A stretch of 64,000 bases of DNA from UBA10646 sp046296295 (GTDB lineage Bacteria; Bacteroidota; Bacteroidia; Chitinophagales; Chitinophagaceae). The notes under the pieces were generated by a model that was given only the letters and a program-made list of their open reading frames with translations, was not told the origin of the DNA and made no database searches. Below, piece after piece: positions 51,926 through 59,648 of this stretch. The stretch lies in assembly GCA_046296295.1 (NCBI GenBank), contig JBKBLG010000004.1, positions 62,001-126,000 on the forward strand, read 5' to 3'. The number at the start of each line of letters is the position of its first letter. Position 1 is the first letter of the stretch. The translations under genes and the position numbers were made by a program.

Positions 51926-52696
51926 ATGGCCAAAAAGCAAGCACCTAAAAAGCGTTCGTGGTTCAAGCGTATAATGCGTTGGTTTTTCTTTGCGTGGCTT
52001 GCATCGATGTTGTATTTAGTACTTTGTAAATGGATGATGCCACCGATTACCATTACACAAATTGGTAGCTTACTAAGTGGCGATGGGCTTAAAAGAGACT
52101 ACGTTCAATGGAACAAAATACCCGCCAATATTCGCTTGGCTGCTATGGCAAGTGAAGATCAGTTGTTTCCCGATCACGATGGTTTTGATTGGAAGAGTAT
52201 AGAAAAAAGTCTCAGTACCAACCCGAAGAAAAAAAATAAAAAACGTGGTGCTGGCGCTAGCACTATCAGCCAGCAAGTTGCTAAAAATGTTTTTTTATGG
52301 CAAGGTGGTGGCATATTCAAATACATTAGAAAAGTTCCTGAGTTTTATTATACGTTCATGATTGAACTGATTTGGGGTAAAGAACGCATTTTAGAAGTAT
52401 ACCTCAATGTAATTGAAATGGGGCCCGGCATTTATGGTGCCGAAGCTGCCGCACAAGCCTATTTTCAAAAGCCAGCCGCAGCCCTTACCGATACAGAAGC
52501 GGCACTGATCATTGCCTGTTTACCCAATCCAAAACGGTACACCGTAGTGCCGCAAAGCAAGTTTGTAGGCTGGAAGCATCGGCATATTCTACGCCAGATG
52601 CGTAACATAGCCGACGATCCCGATATTAGTACCCTTTGTAACACCGGCCTTACGGCAAATGAAAAGCCACGCAAGCAAACTCGCAAAAAAGGCTAA
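51926..52696 (+). CDS. mtgA: monofunctional peptidoglycan glycosyltransferase
   Basis: GT51 enzyme polymerising lipid II, anchored by an N-terminal helix (RWFFFAWLASMLYLVLCKW). Motif 1 ASEDQLFPDHDGFDW with catalytic Glu (near 79), motif 2 GASTISQQVAKNVFLW, KERILEVYLNVIEMG, and a later ALIIACLPNPKRY. The 256 residues are normal. LTANE near the C-terminus is encoded by a genome word (52648-52661). Confidence 0.95.
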   Translation: MAKKQAPKKRSWFKRIMRWFFFAWLASMLYLVLCKWMMPPITITQIGSLLSGDGLKRDYVQWNKIPANIRLAAMASEDQLFPDHDGFDWKSIEKSLSTNPKKKNKKRGAGASTISQQVAKNVFLWQGGGIFKYIRKVPEFYYTFMIELIWGKERILEVYLNVIEMGPGIYGAEAAAQAYFQKPAAALTDTEAALIIACLPNPKRYTVVPQSKFVGWKHRHILRQMRNIADDPDISTLCNTGLTANEKPRKQTRKKG

Positions 52697-52741
52697 TGCA
52701 ACAGCGTTGTAGCAAGAAACGATAAAATTGTTTTTTATTTC

Positions 52742-52764
52742 ATCGTTTATCGTAGATAAACGAT
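52742..52764. promoter_or_regulatory. ArsR operator, perfect palindrome
   Basis: ATCGTTTATC, spacer GTA, GATAAACGAT. It ends 2 bp upstream of the -7 box of the ars promoter, so bound ArsR would block RNA polymerase and arsenite would relieve the block. Confidence 0.8.
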
Positions 52765-52765
52765 T

Positions 52766-52773
52766 TAACTTTG
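52766..52773 (+). promoter_or_regulatory. -7 box of the ars operon
   Basis: TAACTTTG fits TAnnTTTG and lies only 5 bp before the arsR ATG, which predicts a leaderless or nearly leaderless transcript. The -33 position falls inside the operator. Confidence 0.65.
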
Positions 52774-52777
52774 CATT

Positions 52778-53119
52778 ATGGCTATCACAAAATCACATGC
52801 ATTTAGTAACGATTTGCAACAATTAGCGGCTTATGCGAAAGCGTTAAGCCACCCTGCACGCATTGAAATCTTAAAAATACTCGCCGAACGTAACGCCTGC
52901 ATTTGCGGCGAAATTGTAGAAGTGCTGCCACTAGCGCAAAGCACAGTATCGCAACACCTTAAAGAGTTGCTTGATACCGGCTTAATTAAGGGTACTATCG
53001 ACGGGCCCAAAAGTTGCTATTGTATTAACCCCGATACCATTACATTATTAGCATCACAAATGGCAACATTGTTTGCAAGTGTAGCAACTACGCCAAACCC
53101 ATCTACTCAATGTTGTTAA
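52778..53119 (+). CDS. arsR: ArsR-family arsenic-responsive repressor
   Basis: Winged-helix repressor of 113 residues. The recognition helix region PLAQSTVSQHLKELLDTGLI and a metalloid site with Cys in NACICGEIVEVLP (CxC-type, like ELCVCDL) are visible. Three further Cys occur: CYC near 87 and the C-terminal CC. Immediately preceded by a perfect palindrome and followed by arsM after 13 bp. Autoregulated by inference. Confidence 0.92.
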   Translation: MAITKSHAFSNDLQQLAAYAKALSHPARIEILKILAERNACICGEIVEVLPLAQSTVSQHLKELLDTGLIKGTIDGPKSCYCINPDTITLLASQMATLFASVATTPNPSTQCC

Positions 53120-53132
53120 CAAATACTGTGAC

Positions 53133-54008
53133 ATGAATAACGAACAACAATTAAAATCTTTGGTTCAAGAAAAATATAGTGCCATTGCACAACAAAGCAA
53201 AGCACACAATGCAACAAGCTGCTGTGGTGCAACAGGGTGTGGCGATGTGTATAACCTTATGGCCGATAGCTATCAAAGTATCGATGGCTATGTACCCGAT
53301 GCCGATCTTGGCTTAGGCTGTGGCGTACCTACTGCATTTGCACAAATTAAACCCGGCAATACGGTAATAGATTTGGGTAGTGGTGCCGGTAACGATGCCT
53401 TTGTAGCACGCCAATTAGTGGGCGAAACCGGTAAGGTTATAGGCATAGATTTTACAGAAGCTATGGTTACAAAAGCCCGCCAAAATGCCGATACCTTAGA
53501 ATACAACAACGTAGAATTTAGACTTGGCGATATTGAAGCCATGCCGGTAGGTGCCAATACAGCACATGTGATTATTAGCAACTGTGTGTTAAATCTTATC
53601 CCTAATAAGGCGAATGTGTTTAAAGAAATGTATCGCGTACTCAAGCCCGGTGGACATTGCAGCATTAGTGATATTGTTTTGCAAGGACATTTACCGCAAG
53701 GGATACAACAAGCTGCAGAAATGTATGCCGGTTGTGTAGCAGGTGCCATACCTCAAAACCAGTATTTGTTTTTGATGGAGCAGGCCGGATTTAAAAATGT
53801 TACCGTACAACTATCGAAGCCCATTGTTATTCCTGAAAGTATTTTAGCCAATTATCTCCCCGCCAATGAAATACGAGCTTTCCGAGAAAAACCAACCCCT
53901 ATTGTAAGCATTACTGTTTATGCCGAAAAACCCGGCATACAAATCAGTGATATTATAGAACCAATTACTCACCAAGAAAGTTGCTGCACACCTGGCAGCT
54001 GCTGCTAA
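53133..54008 (+). CDS. arsM: arsenite S-adenosylmethionine methyltransferase
   Basis: Methylates As(III) using SAM. SAM-binding VIDLGSGAGNDAFVAR (near 75), DFTEAMVTKARQNA and ISNCVLNLIPNK with a conserved Cys (near 150). YAGCVAGAIP supplies another conserved Cys near 205. N-terminal SCCGATGCGDVYN and C-terminal ESCCTPGSCC add Cys pairs. The 291 residues are normal for bacterial ArsM. DLPQG-like HLPQG is encoded by the genome word (53688-53701), so this gene has been in this genome long enough to carry it. Confidence 0.92.
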   Translation: MNNEQQLKSLVQEKYSAIAQQSKAHNATSCCGATGCGDVYNLMADSYQSIDGYVPDADLGLGCGVPTAFAQIKPGNTVIDLGSGAGNDAFVARQLVGETGKVIGIDFTEAMVTKARQNADTLEYNNVEFRLGDIEAMPVGANTAHVIISNCVLNLIPNKANVFKEMYRVLKPGGHCSISDIVLQGHLPQGIQQAAEMYAGCVAGAIPQNQYLFLMEQAGFKNVTVQLSKPIVIPESILANYLPANEIRAFREKPTPIVSITVYAEKPGIQISDIIEPITHQESCCTPGSCC

Positions 54009-54017
54009 CATCAATCT

Positions 54018-55085
54018 ATGTTAAGTAATAACTGTACGCCCATACCGCAAAAACGCTTAGGGTTTTTAGATCGCAACCTTACTTTATGGATTTTTTTGGC
54101 AATGCTAATTGGCATTACTATTGGCTATTTTTCGCCAACTACAGCCGAAAAAATGAATGCTTTTAATATTGGTACAACCAATATTCCACTTGCTATCGGC
54201 TTGATTGTTATGATGTATCCACCACTTGCTAAAGTTAAGTACGAACGCATGGCCGAGGTATTTAAGAATACTAAAGTGTTGGGTGCTTCGCTCTTACTTA
54301 ATTGGGTTATTGGTCCAATACTCATGTTCGGTTTGGCAGTAATGTTCTTAAAAAACGAGCCTGGTTATATGACTGGTGTTATTATGATTGGCTTGGCACG
54401 CTGCATTGCAATGGTATTGGTTTGGAACGATTTAGCCAATGGTAGTGGCGAATATGCTGCCGGCTTGGTTGCACTAAATAGCATTTTTCAAATTTTACTC
54501 TACACCTTTTATGCCTATTTGTTTGTAACCGTACTGCCACCCTATTTTGGTATTGCTGGTACAAACATTCAAGTTAGTATGGGTGCTATTGCTACGAGTG
54601 TTGGCATTTATCTGGGTATTCCATTTGCAGCGGGTATTATCAGCAGATATGTGCTCCTTACGGTAAAAGGGAACACATGGTATGAGCAGCGTTTCATACC
54701 AACCATTGCACCTTTAACGCTAATAGCTTTACTTTTTACCATAATTGTTATGTTCAGTGTAAAGGGTAACACCGTTGTAACAATTCCGTTAGATGTAGCC
54801 AAAATTGCCCTACCGCTTGTAATATACTTTGCCATTATGTTTTTCTTGAGTTTTTGGCTTGGCAAGCGTTTAGGCGCTAACTACGAACAAAATACAGCAA
54901 TCGCTTTTACGGCAGCAGGCAACAATTTCGAGTTGGCCATTGCAGTAGCTATTGGCGTATATGGCTTAGGTAGCCAACAAGCATTTGCTGGTGTTATCGG
55001 ACCATTGGTAGAAGTGCCTGCCCTAATTTTACTGGTTAAGGCTGCTAAATACTTACAACAACGCTGGTACACTTCATCATCTTAA
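54018..55085 (+). CDS. acr3: arsenite efflux permease of the ACR3 type
   Basis: Ten-helix As(OH)3/H+ antiporter (BART superfamily). FLDRNLTLWIFLAMLIGI at the start, GLARCIAMVLVWNDLA with the essential Cys (near 130), FTAAGNNFELAIAVAIGVYG near 300. The 355 residues are normal. 9-bp spacing to arsM and to arsC. An imperfect genome word lies at 54656 (LTVKG). Confidence 0.95.
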   Translation: MLSNNCTPIPQKRLGFLDRNLTLWIFLAMLIGITIGYFSPTTAEKMNAFNIGTTNIPLAIGLIVMMYPPLAKVKYERMAEVFKNTKVLGASLLLNWVIGPILMFGLAVMFLKNEPGYMTGVIMIGLARCIAMVLVWNDLANGSGEYAAGLVALNSIFQILLYTFYAYLFVTVLPPYFGIAGTNIQVSMGAIATSVGIYLGIPFAAGIISRYVLLTVKGNTWYEQRFIPTIAPLTLIALLFTIIVMFSVKGNTVVTIPLDVAKIALPLVIYFAIMFFLSFWLGKRLGANYEQNTAIAFTAAGNNFELAIAVAIGVYGLGSQQAFAGVIGPLVEVPALILLVKAAKYLQQRWYTSSS

Positions 55086-55094
55086 ATCAACCAT

Positions 55095-55517
55095 ATGCAA
55101 CCAAAAAAATTACTATTTGTATGCGTTGAAAATAGCAATCGCAGCCAAATGAGTCAAGCATTTGCTACCATGCTTGGCGGTAATGCTGTAGCAGCATACA
55201 GTGCTGGCAGCAAGCCGAGCGGTATTGTTAATCCAAAAGCTATTGCGGCAATGCAGGATCTTGGTTACGACCTTTCAACACACGAAAGCAAGAGCCTTGA
55301 AGATGTGAAACAATTTGCTCCTTTCGATGTGGTAGTAACAATGGGTTGCGGCGATGCCTGCCCGTGGATGCCTGCCAAAAAATTTATAGATTGGCAAATA
55401 CCTGACCCTAGAAATATGCCTCCCGAGGCATTTAATGAGGTGCGTGATTATATTCAACAACAAGTAGCAGCTTTACTATCAAGCCTTGGTATAGTAACGA
55501 ATCAGCAGTCTCAATAG
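55095..55517 (+). CDS. arsC: arsenate reductase, low-molecular-weight phosphatase type
   Basis: Thioredoxin-coupled reductase of As(V) to As(III). P-loop CVENSNRSQ (Cys10-x5-Arg), and the Cys pair VVVTMGCGDACPWMP near 82-86, which provides the redox shuttle cysteines. IPDPRNM supplies the general-acid Asp. The 140 residues are complete. Last gene of the operon; its stop lies within the terminator hairpin. Confidence 0.93.
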   Translation: MQPKKLLFVCVENSNRSQMSQAFATMLGGNAVAAYSAGSKPSGIVNPKAIAAMQDLGYDLSTHESKSLEDVKQFAPFDVVVTMGCGDACPWMPAKKFIDWQIPDPRNMPPEAFNEVRDYIQQQVAALLSSLGIVTNQQSQ

Positions 55518-55530
55518 AGACTGCCGATTC
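55499..55530 (+). terminator. terminator of the ars operon
   Basis: GCAGTCTC / GAGACTGC with flanking GAATC/GATTC (one mismatch); the arsC TAG sits at the loop. Two words follow: TATTTACGTAAGT (55543) and CCTTACGGCAAATG (55559-55572), the latter with CCTT facing the hairpin. Confidence 0.65.
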
Positions 55531-55558
55531 TAAGTGTACGAATATTTACGTAAGTTAT

Positions 55559-55572
55559 CCTTACGGCAAATG
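55559..55572. repeat. genome word, CCTTACGGCAAATG
   Basis: Directly abuts the uvrB stop (55573) in the convergent gap with arsC. Confidence 0.8.
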
Positions 55573-57612
55573 TTATGCTTTCATTTCTTCTAACTTTTGT
55601 TGCATTCTAAACATTTCGTCGCGTAAGCGGGCAGCTTCTATAAAGTCTAAATCTCTGGCGGCTTTTTCCATTTCTTTTTTAACCTTGGCAATCGCTTTTT
55701 CCATTTTTGGTATGGTATTGTACGCCTCGCTATCTTCTGCTGCAATTGTTGCCGGCACAATATCGGCACGAATAGCATTGGCTTTATTTTCATCGAAGCC
55801 TTTAATATCAAGTACACTTGTTTGCTTCATGATTTGTTCAATACTTTTACGTACAGTTTTAGGTACAATGCCATGTTTTGTATTGTATGCGATTTGAATT
55901 TCACGTCTACGATTTGTTTCGTCTATTGTACGTTGCATACTTTCCGTTATAGTATCGGCATAAAAAATTACTAAACCATCGGCGTTTCGGGCTGCCCTGC
56001 CTGCTGTTTGGGTTAACGATTTTTCGTTACGTAAAAAGCCTTCTTTATCAGCATCTAAAATAGCCACCAAACTTACTTCTGGTAAGTCTAAGCCTTCGCG
56101 AAGTAAGTTAACACCCACCAAAACATCAATTTCGCCTAGGCGTAACGAACGTAGTATTTCTATACGTTCAAGTGTATCAACATCGCTATGTATATATTTA
56201 CTTTTAATATGAATACGAGCTAAGTATTTATCCATTTCTTCGGCCATACGCTTGGTAAGGGTGGTTACAAGTACACGGTCGCCACGCTTTACACGTTGGT
56301 CAATTTCATCTAACAAATCATCAATTTGATTCACGCTTGGCCGTACTTCAATAGGCGGATCTAACAAACCCGTTGGCCGCACTACTTGCTGCACTACTAC
56401 ACCGCCAGTTTTCTCAAGTTCATAATCGCCTGGGGTAGCACTCACAAATACAGTTTGACCTACTAAGTTTTCAAATTCATGAAAATTAAGGGGCCTGTTA
56501 TCTAAAGCACTAGGTAATCGAAAACCATAATCTACCAGAACCAGCTTACGGCTACGGTCGCCACCGTACATACCTGCTACTTGCGGAATGGTTTGATGAC
56601 TTTCATCAATAATGGTTAAGAAATCTTTAGGGAAATAATCAAGTAGGCAGAATGGCCTTGTTCCAGGTGTTCTTCTATCAAAAAAACGGCTATAATTTTC
56701 GATACCGTTACAATAACCCAGCTCTCGAATCATTTCAAGATCAAAAGATACCCTTTCTTTAATTCTTTGTGCTTCAATAAGTTTTCCTTGACTTTGGAAA
56801 TAGGTAACCTGTGCCTGCATTTCATCTTGTATTTCGTGCATAATCTGCACAATCATATCTTTTGGAGCCAAATAAAGATTAGCAGGAAAAATGGCTGCAT
56901 TTTCTAGCTTACCAATTCGTTTGAGGGTTGTTTTTTCAATACTCTCAATACTTTCTATTTCATCTCCAAAAAAAGTAACCCGATAGGCATAATCTGCATA
57001 AGGCAGATTAATATCAATGGTATCACCCTTTACGCGAAACTGACCTCTGTTGAATTCTGTTTGGCTACGGCTGTACAAAGAATTCACCAAGCTATGTAAG
57101 AAGCCCTGCCTAGAAATTACTTGTCCTTGGTGAATACGAATTATACCATTTTCAAACTCTGTAGGGTTACCCATACCATAAATACAACTTACACTTGCTA
57201 CCACAATAATATCGCGTCGGCCGGTAAGTAATTGGCTTGTAGCTTCTAGCCTAAGCTTATCAAGTTCTTCATTGATACTTAAATCTTTTTCAATGTAAGT
57301 ATCGCTTACAGGCATATATGCTTCAGGCTGATAATAATCGTAATAACTTACAAAATACCCCACAGCATTTTCCGGAAAAAACTGCTTAAACTCACCATAT
57401 AATTGCGCTACTAATGTTTTATTATGGGTAAGCACTAAAGTTGGCCTTTGCAGGTTTGCAATTACATTGGCCATAGTGTAGGTTTTACCAGAACCAGTAA
57501 CACCTAATAATGTTTGAAAAGGTTCTCCATTTTTTAAAGCATCGGTAAGTTCAGCAATAGCCGTTGGCTGATCACCTGCTGGTGGGTAAGGTGCATGTAA
57601 CTTAAAAGGCAT
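55573..57612 (-). CDS. uvrB: excinuclease ABC subunit B
   Basis: DNA damage recognition helicase of nucleotide excision repair. Walker A LGVTGSGKTYT (near 35-45), the beta-hairpin YYDYYQPEAYMP (near 92), and helicase motifs ILDADKEGFLR and QTAGRAARN. A C-terminal UVR domain (RLRDEMFRMQQKLEEMKA) binds UvrC. The 679 residues are full length. Confidence 0.98.
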   Translation of the reverse strand: MPFKLHAPYPPAGDQPTAIAELTDALKNGEPFQTLLGVTGSGKTYTMANVIANLQRPTLVLTHNKTLVAQLYGEFKQFFPENAVGYFVSYYDYYQPEAYMPVSDTYIEKDLSINEELDKLRLEATSQLLTGRRDIIVVASVSCIYGMGNPTEFENGIIRIHQGQVISRQGFLHSLVNSLYSRSQTEFNRGQFRVKGDTIDINLPYADYAYRVTFFGDEIESIESIEKTTLKRIGKLENAAIFPANLYLAPKDMIVQIMHEIQDEMQAQVTYFQSQGKLIEAQRIKERVSFDLEMIRELGYCNGIENYSRFFDRRTPGTRPFCLLDYFPKDFLTIIDESHQTIPQVAGMYGGDRSRKLVLVDYGFRLPSALDNRPLNFHEFENLVGQTVFVSATPGDYELEKTGGVVVQQVVRPTGLLDPPIEVRPSVNQIDDLLDEIDQRVKRGDRVLVTTLTKRMAEEMDKYLARIHIKSKYIHSDVDTLERIEILRSLRLGEIDVLVGVNLLREGLDLPEVSLVAILDADKEGFLRNEKSLTQTAGRAARNADGLVIFYADTITESMQRTIDETNRRREIQIAYNTKHGIVPKTVRKSIEQIMKQTSVLDIKGFDENKANAIRADIVPATIAAEDSEAYNTIPKMEKAIAKVKKEMEKAARDLDFIEAARLRDEMFRMQQKLEEMKA

Positions 57613-57638
57613 AGTGTAAAAGTATCAAAGAATACTTC

Positions 57639-57652
57639 CCTTACGGTAAATG
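57639..57652. repeat. genome word, CCTTACGGTAAATG
   Basis: In the 44-bp gap between nadD and uvrB. Confidence 0.85.
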
Positions 57653-57656
57653 TGTA

Positions 57657-58226
57657 TTATTTATACCACCCATTACGTTCAATTTCAGTACGCACTTGAT
57701 CAGGTGTTAAATACTGAATGCTTTTTCCGGCTTGAACTTGTTGGCGGATAAAACTAGCTGAAATATCTAACATGGGTGCCTGTACAATTGTTGTGTTACT
57801 TTTTTCAAATACAACTACAGGAAATTGCGGCCGTTCATACACTATAACAGGATAAAGGTCTAGTAGCTTCTCATAATTCTTCCATTTACGTAAGTTCATA
57901 TAGCTATCACTACCCATTATCACCGAAAAGCTATGCTGTGGATATTTTTCGGATAGATAAGTAAGTGTATCAATAGTATAGGAAGGTTTAGGCAAGTGAA
58001 ACTCTATATCAGAACTACGCAAAACAGCATTACCTTCTATAGCCAGATTTACAAGATGTAACCTATCGTAATCTTTTAAAAGCGTTATTGCGGGTTTAAG
58101 TGGATTTTGTGGACTCACCACCAACCACACTTGTTGAACATTGGTGTATTGAGCTACATGATTAGCAATAATTAAATGCCCTGTATGAATAGGGTTAAAA
58201 GAACCAAAGTATAAACCTATATGCAT
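57657..58226 (-). CDS. nadD: nicotinate-nucleotide adenylyltransferase
   Basis: Forms nicotinic acid adenine dinucleotide from NaMN and ATP. GLYFGSFNPIHTGHL (GxFxPxHxGH motif), VVSPQNPLKP, MGSDSYMNLRKW, and LDISASFIRQQV with the C-terminal SxTxxR-like ISASFIR motif. The 189 residues are normal. Shares a minus-strand run with feoA (7-bp gap) and uvrB. A variant genome word at 57883 (YMNLRKW). Confidence 0.95.
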   Translation of the reverse strand: MHIGLYFGSFNPIHTGHLIIANHVAQYTNVQQVWLVVSPQNPLKPAITLLKDYDRLHLVNLAIEGNAVLRSSDIEFHLPKPSYTIDTLTYLSEKYPQHSFSVIMGSDSYMNLRKWKNYEKLLDLYPVIVYERPQFPVVVFEKSNTTIVQAPMLDISASFIRQQVQAGKSIQYLTPDQVRTEIERNGWYK

Positions 58227-58233
58227 ACCAGGA

Positions 58234-58458
58234 TTAAATTTCTTCTACAAATATCTGATCGGCCTCATTAAGTCGTAAACTAAGGTTATAACCCGCTACC
58301 GAAATTGAAATAGGATCACCTAAAGGTGCAATTTGATCTACACGTACAGTTTCCCCTGGCACACAACCCATTTCCATTAATTTTATAAACAACTCCCCTT
58401 TCTCGAACGATTGTATCACCGCTTTTTTCCCCAAGCCTAATTCACTTAACTTCTTCAT
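58234..58458 (-). CDS. feoA: FeoA-domain protein
   Basis: A 74-residue SH3-like FeoA domain: MKKLSELGLGKKAVIQSF, LIKLMEMGCVPGETV, and PISISVAGYNLSLRLNEA. FeoA normally assists the FeoB ferrous iron transporter, but no feoB is in the window. It stands first in a run with nadD and uvrB. Confidence 0.88.
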   Translation of the reverse strand: MKKLSELGLGKKAVIQSFEKGELFIKLMEMGCVPGETVRVDQIAPLGDPISISVAGYNLSLRLNEADQIFVEEI

Positions 58459-58474
58459 AAATATTATTGTATTG

Positions 58475-58482
58475 CAAAACTA
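58475..58482 (-). promoter_or_regulatory. -7 box of the feoA-nadD-uvrB run
   Basis: Minus strand reads TAGTTTTG (TAnnTTTG), 17 bp upstream of the feoA ATG. Confidence 0.5.
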
Positions 58483-58533
58483 CAAGCATTCTACCGCATA
58501 TTGTTACGAGATTTGTAATAGAAACAAAGTACC

Positions 58534-58980
58534 ATGCCACAACAGATATTTTTCCATCAAGCCGATCGTAAGTTAACTCTACAACATAAAAATCAATTAA
58601 AACAATTTATTACTACCATATTTATACAAGAAAATAAACCACTAGAACGATTAGACTATATTTTCTGTAGCGATACCTACCTACTGACTATTAATCAAAA
58701 CCATCTACAACACGATTATTATACCGATATCATCACCTTCGATTTATCAAACGACACAAAACAACCCACTATTGGTGAAATTTATATCAGTACAGATCGA
58801 GTAAAAGATAACGCCATACAACACAATACCACATTTACGCAAGAAATGCTACGTGTTATTTTTCATGGAGCCTTACACTTATGCGGTTATAAAGACAAAT
58901 CAAAAAAACAAGCCCAACTAATGCGACTTAAAGAAGAAGAATACTTACGTAAATATGTTTCACATAACACAGTTTCTTAG
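58534..58980 (+). CDS. ybeY: rRNA maturation endonuclease YbeY
   Basis: Metal-dependent RNase for 16S rRNA 3' processing and quality control. YYTDIITFDLS, IGEIYISTDRV and the active-site RVIFHGALHLCGYKDKSKKQ: two His as usual, with the third ligand position occupied by K-D as in many Bacteroidota. 148 residues. Its last codons (VSHNTVS) are encoded by one unit of a 20-bp direct repeat, which suggests that the C-terminus was replaced or extended by the repeat. Confidence 0.92.
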   Translation: MPQQIFFHQADRKLTLQHKNQLKQFITTIFIQENKPLERLDYIFCSDTYLLTINQNHLQHDYYTDIITFDLSNDTKQPTIGEIYISTDRVKDNAIQHNTTFTQEMLRVIFHGALHLCGYKDKSKKQAQLMRLKEEEYLRKYVSHNTVS

Positions 58981-59029
58981 TGAAACATTCATTTACTAAA
59001 ATTGTAAAGGTTTCACATAACACAGTTTC
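58957..59029. repeat. 20-bp direct repeat flanking the ybeY stop
   Basis: GTTTCACATAACACAGTTTC at 58957-58976 and again at 59010-59029, 33 bp apart. Each copy is followed by GAAAC, so each can fold into a small GTTTC/GAAAC hairpin. The second copy directly precedes the HNH-like gene. Confidence 0.75.
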
Positions 59030-59059
59030 AATAAGAAACATCAACTAGTTTTGCATCTT

Positions 59060-59638
59060 ATGGAATCAAAAGATGTTTTTAAAGAAAAACGTAGGTGGCA
59101 AATTGCATTACGTAGGTATATCCTAGAGAAAAAACCAAGTACGCAATATGTACAATATTATGGAATTACTATTGAGGGTTTTCGAACATGGATTGCAATG
59201 CAATTTATTAATGGTCAATCTTGGGATAACTTCGGAACGAATTGGCAATTCGAACATGTAGTTCCTGTTGCCTACTTCGATTTAACAAAAGAAGCAGATA
59301 ATAAACTCTGTTGGAACTTTACAAATATTCACGTAAGTAGTATATCAATTCAAACACCGCATCAAGGAGTTTCAATTTTAGCTGCGAAAAAATATTTTGA
59401 AAAGATGTATGAAGCAAGTGGATACCCTATTTGTGCAGCTATGCTTGCTAAAATTAACACTATTGAGCAAACAACAATGCACGCAGAAACTGCACTAGCA
59501 ACTTTTCTTCAGAACCAGAAAACATTCTTAAATGCTTTAACAAATGCTTCCATTGAAGACTATCTTCGATTAAATGATGGTTTAACACCAGAAGATTTTT
59601 TACTAGAAAGAACCCTATTTCAAAAATTCGCTGTCTAA
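59060..59638 (+). CDS. HNH-like endonuclease-related protein
   Basis: A 192-residue protein. WQFEHVVPVAYFDLTKEAD and LCWNFTNIHVSS resemble the HNH segment of phage and viral nucleases (WxxDHxxPxxxFDL, CFHYTNLxPL). The first ligand is E-H rather than D-H, and the final N is followed by no clear His. Upstream, GITIEGFRTWIAMQF also fits such nucleases. The C-terminal 70 residues are helical and unknown. It could be an active nuclease or a domesticated one. Start at ATG 59060. It lies between ybeY and mnmG, with a direct repeat just upstream that may mark its insertion. Lacks the genome word. Confidence 0.6.
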   Translation: MESKDVFKEKRRWQIALRRYILEKKPSTQYVQYYGITIEGFRTWIAMQFINGQSWDNFGTNWQFEHVVPVAYFDLTKEADNKLCWNFTNIHVSSISIQTPHQGVSILAAKKYFEKMYEASGYPICAAMLAKINTIEQTTMHAETALATFLQNQKTFLNALTNASIEDYLRLNDGLTPEDFLLERTLFQKFAV

Positions 59639-59648
59639 TATTATTTTC

